Part shown: in pieces, positions 35,494 through 44,213 of the stretch
Numbering within the stretch: position 1 is the stretch's first letter
Layout of the letters: every line of letters starts with the position of its first letter
Source: Pelomonas sp963422775
GTDB lineage: Bacteria; Pseudomonadota; Gammaproteobacteria; Burkholderiales; Burkholderiaceae_C
Assembly: GCA_963422775.4 (NCBI GenBank)
Contig: CAUJSJ030000096.1
Location: forward strand, 81,680-145,679
Direction: 5' to 3'
DNA: 64,000 nt
Position numbers and translations under genes: made by a program
The notes under the pieces: generated by a model
Told to the model about the DNA's origin: nothing
The model's input: only the letters and a program-made list of their open reading frames with translations
The model's database searches: none

Positions 35494-37010
35494 CGCTGCA
35501 AGGTCCCGAAGGCGTAGCTGAGGGACAGGTGGGTCAACGGCGATGACTGGCTGCTGCCGCGCAGCGTGCGGAACTCGCCCAGGCCGGCGCGCAGCCGCAG
35601 CCGCTCGCTGACGGGCCATTGCGCCCACAACTCGGCTTGAGTCACCGCGCCCCCACCGACCAGCACGCCACCGCCGCCGGCCGCGCCGACCAGCCACTCG
35701 GCGCCCAGGCGCAGGCCGCCCCACAGCGGGTCGCTCTGCAGGCCCAGGCCGAAGAGGCCGAAGGAATAGGCGCCCGCGCTGCCCGCCGCCGCGCTGCCGG
35801 CCAGGGCCGTGCCGTAGACGCGCGGCGTGAACTCGCGCGACATGCTGACGGCCAGATGCGAGACCGCCTCGCGCCGGCCGTCCTTGAAGCGCACGCGCGG
35901 CAGGTGCAGGACGCTGGCGCCGAGCTGCTGGACGCGCACGATGCCGCCGCCGTCTTCGCCAAACGCGACCGGCACGCGGTCCAGCGGCATGGCCAGCACG
36001 GCGCGCACGAACGGCGCGCTGTAGGCCCCGTTGGGCGCGTAGCTGAAGCCGGCATCCAGGCGCACGCTGGGGCCCCAGGGCGTGATCCAGCGCAGCGTCG
36101 GCCCGCCGCGCAACAGCAGGCCGCTGCCGGTGTCCAGGTTGCCGCCGCCGCCCAGGCCCATGCCGAGCTGGCCGCCGATGCGCAGCCGCGGGCTGCCGAA
36201 GAGGGCCCAGTCCTGGCCGATCTGGCCCAGCACTTCCATGTAGCCGTCGGCGCCGCCCTGGGCCGCACCCGCAGCCTCGATGCCCCACCAGCTGCCGTCG
36301 ACGATGTATTGCCGCAGCTCCGCACCGGCCTTGCCGATGCGGCGGTTCAGCGGGTTGCCGCTGCGGTCGCGGCTGGAAGCGCGGGGCTTCTCGAAACCGC
36401 CGGTCAGCGCGATCTCGTCGAAGCCCAGGCCCGTGCGCTGCGTGGCACGCCCCGGGCGGCCGGCATCCTCCGGTGAAAAACTCGGGAAGCCCATGGCGCG
36501 GCCGACGCTGAAGCTCAGGCCCACGCCGCTCTTCACATTGCCGCTCGGGAATCGGATCTGCGAGATGCCGACGCCCGTGTACCAGGCCCCGATCTCGGTG
36601 CGCAGCGACAGCTCGGGCCGCAGCATCAGGCCGCCGCCGAAGCGCAGCTGCTGGCTGGACACGCCACCGCCCGCGCCCACGTAAAGACTCGCGGCCAGGT
36701 GCGTGTCGCTGGACAGCCGCCAGCGGCGCTGGCCCGTGAAGCCGACAGTGAAGATGCCGCCGTAATTGCCCTTGGCCGCGCCGTAGACGCCAGGGCCGAA
36801 GCCCCAGTCGTCGTCCAGCGCCATCATGTAGCTGATCGACGCGAAGGCCGTGCGGCCGCCGTCGGGCATCTTCATCTTCGTCCAGTTGCCCTCGACGGCG
36901 GCCGGGCGCACGGTCTGGACGCGCGCCGCGTTCGCAAACGGCGCGTCATCGGGCGTGGCCCAGGTCGTCGTCGGCAACAAGGCCACCAGCGCGGCGAGGC
37001 GAAATCTCAT
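35490..37010 (-). CDS. predicted outer-membrane beta-barrel protein, unknown function (506 aa)
   Basis: Signal peptide ending near TTWA. The remainder alternates aromatic and small residues in many short strands (for example FTVGFTGQRRWRL, LGMGLGGGGNL) and ends with a strand LSLSYAFGTLQR, consistent with a beta-barrel. I recognise no family. It is joined by four-base overlaps to xerC upstream and to rlmI downstream, so it is made with housekeeping proteins. Its place in this otherwise conserved operon is unusual. Confidence 0.7.
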   Translation of the reverse strand: MRFRLAALVALLPTTTWATPDDAPFANAARVQTVRPAAVEGNWTKMKMPDGGRTAFASISYMMALDDDWGFGPGVYGAAKGNYGGIFTVGFTGQRRWRLSSDTHLAASLYVGAGGGVSSQQLRFGGGLMLRPELSLRTEIGAWYTGVGISQIRFPSGNVKSGVGLSFSVGRAMGFPSFSPEDAGRPGRATQRTGLGFDEIALTGGFEKPRASSRDRSGNPLNRRIGKAGAELRQYIVDGSWWGIEAAGAAQGGADGYMEVLGQIGQDWALFGSPRLRIGGQLGMGLGGGGNLDTGSGLLLRGGPTLRWITPWGPSVRLDAGFSYAPNGAYSAPFVRAVLAMPLDRVPVAFGEDGGGIVRVQQLGASVLHLPRVRFKDGRREAVSHLAVSMSREFTPRVYGTALAGSAAAGSAGAYSFGLFGLGLQSDPLWGGLRLGAEWLVGAAGGGGVLVGGGAVTQAELWAQWPVSERLRLRAGLGEFRTLRGSSQSSPLTHLSLSYAFGTLQR

Positions 37011-37930
37011 TTCTTGGCTCGCGGATGTGCCGCGTCGTAGATGCGCGCCAGGTGCTGGTGGTCCAGCTGGGTGTAGACCTGGGTCGTCGTGATGTGGGCA
37101 TGGCCCAGCAGCTCCTGCACCGCGCGCAGGTCGCCGCTGGACTGCAGCAGGTGCGAGGCGAAGCTGTGGCGCAGCATGTGCGGGTGGACATGGGCCGGTG
37201 ATCCGGCCGCGACGGCGCGGGCGCTGAGCATCGCGCGCAGCGTGGAGCCGGCCAGGCGATGGCCGCGCGCGCCGACGAAGAGCGCCGCCTCGCCGGCCGC
37301 CGCCCGCTGCGGCCGCACGGCCAGCCAGGCCTGCAACGCCTCGGCCGCGGCGCGACCCAGCGGCGTGCTGCGGCGCTTGCCGCCCTTGCCCAGCACATGC
37401 ACCTCGGCGGATTGCAGGTCGACCCAGCCGGCCGCGCGGCCGCTGGCCTGCGCGTCCAGCCCGATCAACTCGGCCGCGCGCAGGCCGGCGCCGTAGAGCA
37501 GCTCGACCATCGCGCGATCACGCGCCTCCAGCACCGGGTCGGCCGCGGTCTCGGGCGCGTAGGTGGCGAACTGCGCCGCGTCGTCCACGCCCAGCGCCTT
37601 GGGCAGCGGCTTGGGCGCCTTGGGCGCGCGCAGGCCGTCGAACGGGTTCAGCGTGACGCGACCCTGCAGGCCCAGCCAGCGGTAGGCGCTGCGCCAGACC
37701 GACAGCAGCAGCGCGATCGACTTCGGGCCCAGGCCTTCACGATGCAACAGCGCCGCGAGCCGGCGCGCCTGCGCGATGCCCAGGGAGCGCGCCTCAATGG
37801 CGCCGTCGGCCAGCATGGCCTGCAGCCGCGCGAGGCCATCGGTGTAGATGCGCAGCGTGCGCGGACTCAGGCGTTGCTGCACGCGGGCGTGCTGCAAGAA
37901 CTCCTCGAAATCCGCGCTCAGCGCCGTCAT
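37007..37930 (-). CDS. xerC: tyrosine recombinase
   Basis: Site-specific recombinase resolving chromosome dimers at dif with XerD. An N-terminal SAM-like domain (EEFLQHARVQQRLSPRTLRIY) is followed by the catalytic domain with Arg in GAGLRAAEL, the HPHMLRHSFASHLL box, the LGHAHI histidine and the nucleophilic tyrosine in TTTQVYTQLD. Length 307. It follows DUF484 with an ATGA overlap, the order seen around dapF in many proteobacteria, which supports xerC rather than xerD. Confidence 0.94.
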   Translation of the reverse strand: MTALSADFEEFLQHARVQQRLSPRTLRIYTDGLARLQAMLADGAIEARSLGIAQARRLAALLHREGLGPKSIALLLSVWRSAYRWLGLQGRVTLNPFDGLRAPKAPKPLPKALGVDDAAQFATYAPETAADPVLEARDRAMVELLYGAGLRAAELIGLDAQASGRAAGWVDLQSAEVHVLGKGGKRRSTPLGRAAAEALQAWLAVRPQRAAAGEAALFVGARGHRLAGSTLRAMLSARAVAAGSPAHVHPHMLRHSFASHLLQSSGDLRAVQELLGHAHITTTQVYTQLDHQHLARIYDAAHPRAKK

Positions 37931-38640
37931 GCGGCCAGCAGCCCCGCCAGCCCCGCGCTGGCGATCTCGCCGACGCGGGTCAGGAAGTCCGTGCCCATCT
38001 CGGCCGTGTAGCGCGTCGGGTCGGGCGAGCCCAGCACGAGCAGGCCGAAGGGCTTGCCGTCGTTGGCGTTGGGCTGGCCCAGCGGGATCAGCGCCAGCGA
38101 TGTCGCCGTGCCGCCGCTCTCGGACAAGCCCAGCCAGCGCGCGGCCTCGAAGCCCGAGTTCACGCCGCAGTAGGGCTGGCTCAGGCTGGAAGCAAAGCTC
38201 TTCACGTCGGCGCTCACCGAGGCAGAGAACTCCGAGGCCTCATGCTCGGCGGCCACGCCCCACAGGCGCAGGCCGGCCTGCGGAATCATGAACTGGTGGC
38301 GCAACTCGGCCAGCAGCACGTGCGGCAGCTCGGCAGGCGTACCGGCAGCGCGCATGACGGCCAGCGTCCAGCGGTGCAGGCGATCGGCGATGGCCACGTT
38401 GTCCTGGCCGTTGCGGATCATCTCGATCAGGCGCTGCTCCAGCCCTTTGATCTTGTCGCGCAGCATCTCGGCCTGGCGCTCCTGCAGCGACACGGCACGG
38501 GCGCCATGCGGGTGCTGGAGCTGCACGCTGGCGAGAAGCGCCGCGTGGCGCTCGAAGAAACCGGGGGTGGACGCCAGGTAATTGGCGATGTCGGTTTCGG
38601 TGATGCCTTGCACCGCGTCAGCGGCCGGGTTGGAACTCAC
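37927..38640 (-). CDS. DUF484 family protein (237 aa)
   Basis: Matches the DUF484 family of GAF-like proteins that lie between dapF and xerC in beta- and gammaproteobacteria. The N-terminus has the family ending FFERHAALLASVQLQHPHG and a coiled segment of about 30 residues (ERQAEMLRDKIKGLEQRL); the C-terminal half is the GAF-like part. The molecular role is unknown. It overlaps both neighbours by four bases. Confidence 0.9.
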   Translation of the reverse strand: MSSNPAADAVQGITETDIANYLASTPGFFERHAALLASVQLQHPHGARAVSLQERQAEMLRDKIKGLEQRLIEMIRNGQDNVAIADRLHRWTLAVMRAAGTPAELPHVLLAELRHQFMIPQAGLRLWGVAAEHEASEFSASVSADVKSFASSLSQPYCGVNSGFEAARWLGLSESGGTATSLALIPLGQPNANDGKPFGLLVLGSPDPTRYTAEMGTDFLTRVGEIASAGLAGLLAA

Positions 38641-39476
38641 AGCGTGATCTCTCCATCAAAAACTTTCACAGCGGGGCCGGTCATCATGACCGGACTCTGG
38701 CCGCCCGCCCATTCGATACGCAGCAGACCGCCACGCGTCTGCACTTCCACGGCTGCGTCCAGCCAGCCGGCACGGATGCCGGCGACGACGGCCGCGCAGG
38801 CGCCCGTCCCGCAGGCCAGCGTCTCGCCGGCGTCGCGCTCGTAGACGCGCAGCGCGATGCGGTTGCGGCTGAGCACCTGCAGGAAGCCGGCGTTGACACG
38901 CTTGGGGAAACGCGCGTGGTGCTCGATCAGCGGGCCGAGCGTCTGCACCGGCGCCGTCTCGACATCGTCGACACGCTGCACCGCATGCGGGTTGCCCATG
39001 GACAGCACCGCCAGCGCCACGCCTTCGACCGGCCACAGCTCGAAGCCGTTTTCCAGTCGCGGCTTCAAACCGCTCGCGTCGAAGGGCAGGGCCGCGTGGT
39101 CGAACACCGGCGCGCCCATGTCCACCGTCACGCGGCCATCGTCCTGCAGCACGAGCCGCAGGCGGCGGTTCATCGTGTCGACCTGGATGTCGCGCTTGGC
39201 CGTCAGCCCGGCATCGACGACGTAGCGCACGAAGCAGCGCGAGCCATTGCCGCAGTGCTCCACCTCGTCGCCGGTGTTGTTGAAGATGCGGTAGCGGAAG
39301 TCCGCGCCGGCGTCCTGGCCGGGCTCGATGACCAGGATCTGATCGCAGCCGACGCCGAAGCGCCGGTCGCCCAGCAGGCGCATCTGCGCCGCCGTCAACG
39401 CAAACGGTTCGCGGGTGGCATCGATGACGACAAAGTCATTGCCCGCGCCGTGCATCTTGGTGAAGCGCAATTTCAT
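38637..39476 (-). CDS. dapF: diaminopimelate epimerase
   Basis: Interconverts LL- and meso-diaminopimelate for lysine and peptidoglycan synthesis. Both catalytic cysteines are in place: EHCGNGSRC near residue 75 and ACGTGACAAV near 220. The N-terminus FTKMHGAGNDFVVID is the family signature and the length (279) is normal. It heads a minus-strand run dapF-DUF484-xerC-barrel protein-rlmI linked by ATGA overlaps, 9 bases after the end of the CcdA-thioredoxin gene. Confidence 0.97.
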   Translation of the reverse strand: MKLRFTKMHGAGNDFVVIDATREPFALTAAQMRLLGDRRFGVGCDQILVIEPGQDAGADFRYRIFNNTGDEVEHCGNGSRCFVRYVVDAGLTAKRDIQVDTMNRRLRLVLQDDGRVTVDMGAPVFDHAALPFDASGLKPRLENGFELWPVEGVALAVLSMGNPHAVQRVDDVETAPVQTLGPLIEHHARFPKRVNAGFLQVLSRNRIALRVYERDAGETLACGTGACAAVVAGIRAGWLDAAVEVQTRGGLLRIEWAGGQSPVMMTGPAVKVFDGEITL

Positions 39477-39485
39477 AGCGAAGGA

Positions 39486-40622
39486 TTATCGCAAGGCGCT
39501 TTCTATGGCCGCCGCAAGTGCCGCCTCGCCCCCTTCGCCCTCGTGGCGGTAGACGATGCGGCCGTCCTTGTCGATGAGCCAGGCGGCCGGCCAGTAGCGG
39601 TTGCCGAAGGCCTGCCAGACCCGGTAGCCGTTGTCCTGCACGACCGGGTACTGCAGGCCCAGGCGCCGCACCGCCGCCTGCACGCCGTCCAGCGGCCGCT
39701 CATGCGCGAACTCCGGCGTGTGCACGCCGATGACGACCAGGCCGCGCGCCGCGTAGCGCTGGTGCAGGCGTTCGACGACGGGCACGCTGCGCAGGCAGTT
39801 CACGCAGTCCCAGGTCCAGAAGTCGATCAGCACCGCCTGGCCTCGCAGCGCCTGCAGCTGCAGCGGCGGGCTGTTGATCCAGGCGCCCGTGCCCGTCAGC
39901 TCGGGCGCGGGCCTGCCAAGGACCTGGCCCGGCGCGGACTCGGCCGGCCCCGTCAACGCCGCCACCCAGGCCGAGCTGACGTTGGCCAGGCTGGCCCCTG
40001 CCATCAGCATGACCAGCAGGCCCAACCCCCTGCGCACGCGGCCCGACCAGGCGCGCAGGCTCTGGGCGATGCGCTGGCCGCCGTAAGCCACGGCCAGCAT
40101 CGGCCCGCCGGAGCCGGCGGCATAGGCGACCAGCAGGGCCGCCGCCTGCTGCGTGTCCGATGCGCCGGCGACCAGGGCCAGGATGCTGGCCAGGGCCGGG
40201 CCCGCGCAGGGCGTCCACAGCGCGCCCAGGCTGGCGCCCAATGCCAGTGGTGCCAGCGCGCCCAGGCGCCCGCCGCCCTGGCCGAAGCGCTGCGCCCAGT
40301 CGGCCACGCGCCCGAGCGGTCGCGCCAGGCGCTCCCAGCCCGCCGGCCAGACGAGCAGCACGCCGAAGGCCAGCAGCAGCACGGCAGCGATGTCGCGCAG
40401 CGCGCCGGCCGACAGGCCCAACACGCTGGCCGACGCGCCAAAAGCCAGGGCCAGCACGCTGAACGACGCGACGAAGCCGACCACGATCAGCACCGGCCGC
40501 CACGCGTCCTTGCGCCCCAGGCTGCTGCCCAGCAAGGCCGGCAGCAGCGGCAGCACGCAGGGGCTGGCAACCGTGGCCAGCCCGGCGCCGAAGGCAGCCG
40601 TCAGCGGCAGCAGCGCTGTCAT
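39486..40622 (-). CDS. CcdA-like membrane domain fused to a thioredoxin domain (378 aa)
   Basis: The first about 215 residues contain six hydrophobic segments with the DsbD/CcdA cysteine positions (VASPCVLPLLPALLG and GALWTPCAGPAL). A periplasmic thioredoxin-like domain with a WDCVNC redox motif follows. The order matches DipZ-type thiol-disulfide transporters, which carry electrons across the membrane to the periplasm. It overlaps the DUF2147 gene as ATGA and may supply reductant for extracytoplasmic proteins. Which partner it reduces is not evident. Confidence 0.88.
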   Translation of the reverse strand: MTALLPLTAAFGAGLATVASPCVLPLLPALLGSSLGRKDAWRPVLIVVGFVASFSVLALAFGASASVLGLSAGALRDIAAVLLLAFGVLLVWPAGWERLARPLGRVADWAQRFGQGGGRLGALAPLALGASLGALWTPCAGPALASILALVAGASDTQQAAALLVAYAAGSGGPMLAVAYGGQRIAQSLRAWSGRVRRGLGLLVMLMAGASLANVSSAWVAALTGPAESAPGQVLGRPAPELTGTGAWINSPPLQLQALRGQAVLIDFWTWDCVNCLRSVPVVERLHQRYAARGLVVIGVHTPEFAHERPLDGVQAAVRRLGLQYPVVQDNGYRVWQAFGNRYWPAAWLIDKDGRIVYRHEGEGGEAALAAAIESALR

Positions 40623-41065
40623 GGCTTCACCTCCGGCACACGCTGCCAGGCCTGCGTCTTGCCGAACAGCGGCAGGCCGACGTAGGCGCGCAGCTGCAGC
40701 TCGCCGCCGGCGCCGACGGACAGCAGCGCGTCATAGGTCTTGCCGTTCTCGCGGTTGAAGATGCGGCCACGCCATTGCGTGACGAGGCTGCGGCCGTCGG
40801 GCGTGGTCTCGCGTTCGGAGGGCAGGAAGTCGCTGAGGATGTCCATGCCCTCCTGCGCGGGCTGGGCGCCGTCGGCCATGGCCTCGCCGGGACGGCTCAT
40901 GGACTGGTTGGCGATGACGCGTGCGACCTTGCCGCACAGCGCTGCGCCGCAGGGTGCGATGCGCACCTCGAGATTGCCGTTGGCCGTCAGCCACAGGCCG
41001 CGTGGGTCGGCATCGGCGCGGGCTGCACCGGTGGCGAGCAGGAGGATCAGAAGAGCAGTTCGCAT
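40619..41065 (-). CDS. DUF2147 family secreted protein (148 aa)
   Basis: Signal peptide ending near GAARA, then a domain with the DUF2147 pattern: GLWLTANGNLEVRIAPCG at the start, DILSDF in the middle and GKTYDALL near the end. The start at 41065 has GAGGTG upstream; a longer frame adds 11 residues without support. It shares an ATGA overlap with the CcdA-thioredoxin gene. Its two cysteines (CGAALC) could be substrates of that system (inference). Confidence 0.85.
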   Translation of the reverse strand: MRTALLILLLATGAARADADPRGLWLTANGNLEVRIAPCGAALCGKVARVIANQSMSRPGEAMADGAQPAQEGMDILSDFLPSERETTPDGRSLVTQWRGRIFNRENGKTYDALLSVGAGGELQLRAYVGLPLFGKTQAWQRVPEVKP

Positions 41066-41211
41066 GAGGCACCTCGTTGGCCTGGAAGGAGGTCGCATTG
41101 CAGACGGCGGGGGTATCCGCGCGATGTCGATGTGTCAGCCGCGGACACACGCAGCCCGCGCAGACAAAGAGCGATACAAAACTGTGGGCCTGCTCCGCTA
41201 TCGTGGCTGCC

Positions 41212-41949
41212 ATGGACCCGCGCCCCGACCACCTGCTGCTTGTCGACGACGACCGCCAGCTGCTCGCGCTGCTGGCCGACTACCTGCGGGCCGCCGGCTA
41301 CCGCATCAGCACGGCGACGCAGGGCCGCGAGATGCGCGCCGTGCTGGCGGCCGAGCAGATCGACCTCGTCGTGCTGGACCTGATGCTGCCCGGCGCGGAC
41401 GGCCTGGCCCTGTGCCGCGACCTGCGCAGCCGCGAGGTCGAGCCCCTGCCGGTGCTGATGCTGACGGCGCGCGGCGACGAGGCGGACCGCGTGCTGGGCC
41501 TGGAGATGGGCGCCGACGACTACCTCGCCAAGCCGTTTGCCACGCGCGAGCTGCTGGCCCGCATCCGCGCCGTGCTGCGCCGCACCCGCCAGCTGCCGCC
41601 GCGGCTGGCCCCGCAGCGCCAGGCCAGGCGGCTGGCCTTCGACGACTGGGTGCTGGACACGACGGCCCGCCATCTGCTGGATGCCGCCGGTACCCTCGTG
41701 CCGCTGACCGGCGGTGAATACCGGCTGCTGCGCACGCTGCTGGACCACCCGCAGCGCGTGCTCAGCCGCGACCAGCTGCTCAACCTGACGCAAGGCCGCG
41801 ACGCCGACCCCTTCGACCGCTCCATCGACCTCCTCGTCAGCCGCCTGCGCCGCCGCCTGCGCGACGACGCGAAGGAAGCGCGGCTGCTGAAGACGGTGCG
41901 CAACGAGGGCTATGTGTTCTGCGCGGCCGTCGAGGCACTCGACACATGA
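41212..41949 (+). CDS. OmpR-family response regulator (245 aa)
   Basis: A receiver domain with acidic pocket LLVDDD, phospho-acceptor Asp56 (LVVLDLMLP) and the conserved AKPF lysine is followed by a C-terminal winged helix (LTGGEYRLLRTLLDHPQ, SIDLLVSRLRRRL). Start at 41212 is the first ATG at the receiver. Its stop overlaps the kinase start as ATGA, so the two are translated together. Targets cannot be read from the sequence; the DUF2147-CcdA pair transcribed the other way shares the 146-base spacer and may be controlled by it. Confidence 0.95.
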   Translation: MDPRPDHLLLVDDDRQLLALLADYLRAAGYRISTATQGREMRAVLAAEQIDLVVLDLMLPGADGLALCRDLRSREVEPLPVLMLTARGDEADRVLGLEMGADDYLAKPFATRELLARIRAVLRRTRQLPPRLAPQRQARRLAFDDWVLDTTARHLLDAAGTLVPLTGGEYRLLRTLLDHPQRVLSRDQLLNLTQGRDADPFDRSIDLLVSRLRRRLRDDAKEARLLKTVRNEGYVFCAAVEALDT

Positions 41950-43262
41950 GCCTGGCGGGGCGCATCGCCGGCCTGCTCATCGTCGGCCTGCTGCTGGCCT
42001 ATGGACTGGCCAGCCTGGCCTGGCTGGCCGAGCGCGGCGAGGCCATGGGCCGCCTGCTCAATGCCTACCTGGGCCGCGACGTGGCCACGGCCGTCGCCGT
42101 GCTGGACCGCCTGCCCGCAGCAGAGCGCGCGGCCTGGCTGCCCCGGCTGGCGCGGCCCAACTACCGCTATGAACTGGGCGCGCCGGCCGACGCGCTCGCG
42201 CCCGACGAGCTGGCAGGGTCACTCGCGCAGACGCTGGCCGCGGAGCTGGGCGCCGCCCGCGTCGGCCCGACCGGCGCGCGGCCCGATGGCGAGCTGGTGT
42301 TTGCGCTGGCGCTGGCCGACGGCAACACGCTGACGCTGCGCGCCCAGCCACCACGGCTGACGCTGTCCGGCACGACGCTGGCCGTGCTGGCAGCGCAGAT
42401 CGCCGTGCTGGCGCTGTGCGGCGCGGCCGCGGTGCGCCTGGCCACCAGGCCGCTGCGCCGCCTGGCCGACGCGGCCGAGCGCCTGGGCGCCGACCCGGGC
42501 ACCACGCCGCTGCCAGAGGGCGGCCCGCGCGAGGTGGCGGCAGCCGCGCGGGCCTTCAACGCGATGCAGGCCCGCATCGCCGAGCACCTGCGGGAGCGCG
42601 CCCACATCCTCGCCGCCGTCACGCACGACCTGCAGACGCCGCTGACGCGCATGCGCCTGCGCAGCGAACTGCTGCCCGGCAGCGATGCGCGGAGCAAGCT
42701 GATGGCCGACATCGACGAGATGCAGGGCCTCGTCGCCGAGGGCCTGCACTATGCGGCCAGCGCGCACGCCGCCGAGGAGGCGGCTCAGCCGGTCGACGTC
42801 ATCGCGCTGCTGGACGGCGTGGTCTGCGACGGCCAGGACGCCGGGCAGCAGATCGCCTTGCAGGCGCCCTCCTCGCTGCCTCCAGTCAAGACGAGACCGC
42901 GCGCGCTGCGGCGCATCGTCGGCAATCTGCTCGACAACGCGGTCAAGTTCGCCGGCGCCGCCGAGGTCGTCGTCACCAGCACGAGTGGCGAGTTGCGCAT
43001 CGCCGTGCTCGACCGTGGGCCGGGCATCCCGGCTGAACAGCTGCAAGCCGCGTTGCAGCCCTTCATGCGGCTGGAGTCATCGCGCAACCGCGCCAGCGGC
43101 GGCACGGGCCTGGGCCTGGCGATTGCGCAGCGGCTGGCGCAGGCGCTGGGTGCAACGCTGGAATTGCTGCCGCGCGCGGGCGGCGGGCTGGAGGCCCGCC
43201 TGAGCCTGCCGTTTCAGCCCGGCGGTGCCGCCCCGATGTCCAGGCCGCGTGGCTCCTTGTAG
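41946..43262 (+). CDS. sensor histidine kinase (438 aa)
   Basis: Two transmembrane helices (about residues 4-26 and 137-165) enclose a short periplasmic region. A HAMP linker, an H-box with phospho-acceptor His227 (AVTHDLQTPLTRM), an N-box LLDNAVKF, the DRGPGIP G1 box and the GTGLGLAIA G2 box follow. It belongs to the EnvZ-like class. Partner of the response regulator that overlaps its start. The last 49 bases overlap the 3' end of the convergent acyltransferase gene. Confidence 0.95.
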   Translation: MSLAGRIAGLLIVGLLLAYGLASLAWLAERGEAMGRLLNAYLGRDVATAVAVLDRLPAAERAAWLPRLARPNYRYELGAPADALAPDELAGSLAQTLAAELGAARVGPTGARPDGELVFALALADGNTLTLRAQPPRLTLSGTTLAVLAAQIAVLALCGAAAVRLATRPLRRLADAAERLGADPGTTPLPEGGPREVAAAARAFNAMQARIAEHLRERAHILAAVTHDLQTPLTRMRLRSELLPGSDARSKLMADIDEMQGLVAEGLHYAASAHAAEEAAQPVDVIALLDGVVCDGQDAGQQIALQAPSSLPPVKTRPRALRRIVGNLLDNAVKFAGAAEVVVTSTSGELRIAVLDRGPGIPAEQLQAALQPFMRLESSRNRASGGTGLGLAIAQRLAQALGATLELLPRAGGGLEARLSLPFQPGGAAPMSRPRGSL

Positions 43263-44083
43263 CGGTGATAGCCCCACAGGTACTGCCCCGGGCCTCGTCG
43301 AATGACGCTTTCCATCGCGGCGTTGATGGTGGCGGCAGCCGCCTCGGCGGAGGCCTCCCTGGCGATCTCCGGCGCCGGCAGCACGTGCACGACGAAGCCC
43401 CGCCCGCCGGCCAAGCGTTCGCCCCAGATCAGCAGCAGCGCCGCGCCGGTCTGCTGCACCAGCCGCGCGGCCAGCGTCATCGTGTAGGCGGGGCGGCCGA
43501 AGAACGGCGCCCACACGCCCAGGCCGTCGGGCGGCACCTGGTCGGGCAGCAGGCCGATGACCTCGCCCTTGCGCAAGGCGCGGATCATCTGGCGCACGCC
43601 GGCCAGGGACGCGGGCGCGGTGGCCAGGCCGGGGCGCTCGCGCGAGCCGGCCATCACGTCGCGCAGGCTGGCCTGGCGCGCCGGGCGGTAGAGCACGGTG
43701 ATGGGCGACTCGGGCGTCGTGAAGCGCTCGGCGATCGCCTGCGCGCAGATCTCGAAACAGCCCATGTGCGGCGTCAGCATGACGAGGCCGCGCTTCTCGG
43801 CCAGGGCCGCCGCGATCAGCTCGCCGCCCTCCCATTGCAGGGCCGACCCCAGCCGCTTGCCACGCTGGCCGACCCACAGCCACGGCAACTCGGCCGCCAT
43901 GCGCCCCGCCGCCGCAATCGCGGGCCTCGCAGCCGACCAGGGCAGGCCCGCCTGGGCCACGTTGGCCTGGAAGCGCTTGCGGTAGGTGGCCGACGCCAGG
44001 TAGACGATCCAGCCGAGCAGCCCGCCCAGAGCGTGCAAAAGGGCCAGCGGCAGGCGGGACAGCAAGCGAAAGACGAGGGCCAT
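43214..44083 (-). CDS. lysophospholipid/lipid A acyltransferase family protein (289 aa)
   Basis: Membrane-associated acyltransferase of the LpxL/HtrB superfamily. A single N-terminal hydrophobic segment anchors it, and the catalytic H(X4)E motif is in LTPHMGCFEI near residue 135. Other family blocks include LLPDQVPPDG and FFGRPAYTM. It lies divergent from metK, the usual betaproteobacterial location. Its 3' end overlaps the histidine kinase gene by 49 bases. Exact lipid substrate is uncertain. Confidence 0.88.
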   Translation of the reverse strand: MALVFRLLSRLPLALLHALGGLLGWIVYLASATYRKRFQANVAQAGLPWSAARPAIAAAGRMAAELPWLWVGQRGKRLGSALQWEGGELIAAALAEKRGLVMLTPHMGCFEICAQAIAERFTTPESPITVLYRPARQASLRDVMAGSRERPGLATAPASLAGVRQMIRALRKGEVIGLLPDQVPPDGLGVWAPFFGRPAYTMTLAARLVQQTGAALLLIWGERLAGGRGFVVHVLPAPEIAREASAEAAAATINAAMESVIRRGPGQYLWGYHRYKEPRGLDIGAAPPG

Positions 44084-44089
44084 GTTTCC

Positions 44090-44095
44090 TATAAT
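44090..44095 (+). promoter_or_regulatory. candidate -10 box for metK
   Basis: A perfect TATAAT sits 119 bases before the metK start. No good -35 hexamer is seen at 16-18 bases upstream. The transcribed leader would be about 110 bases and includes a GC hairpin; I could not match it to a known riboswitch. Confidence 0.3.
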
Positions 44096-44213
44096 CCGCG
44101 AATCGCCGAGTTACTGAACTACTTGCGGGGCGATTCACAAATCCCGCTAAAGCGTTCGCCGCACCCTCCTGGAGCAACGGCGACGCCGTCTACACAGCAA
44201 CCGGAGTTTAAAA

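Noticed and set aside
44100..44213. SAH/SAM-type riboswitch in the metK leader
   Set aside because: A GCAACGGCG string resembles the end of the SAH riboswitch, but the conserved 5' part is absent and no matching pseudoknot could be built.
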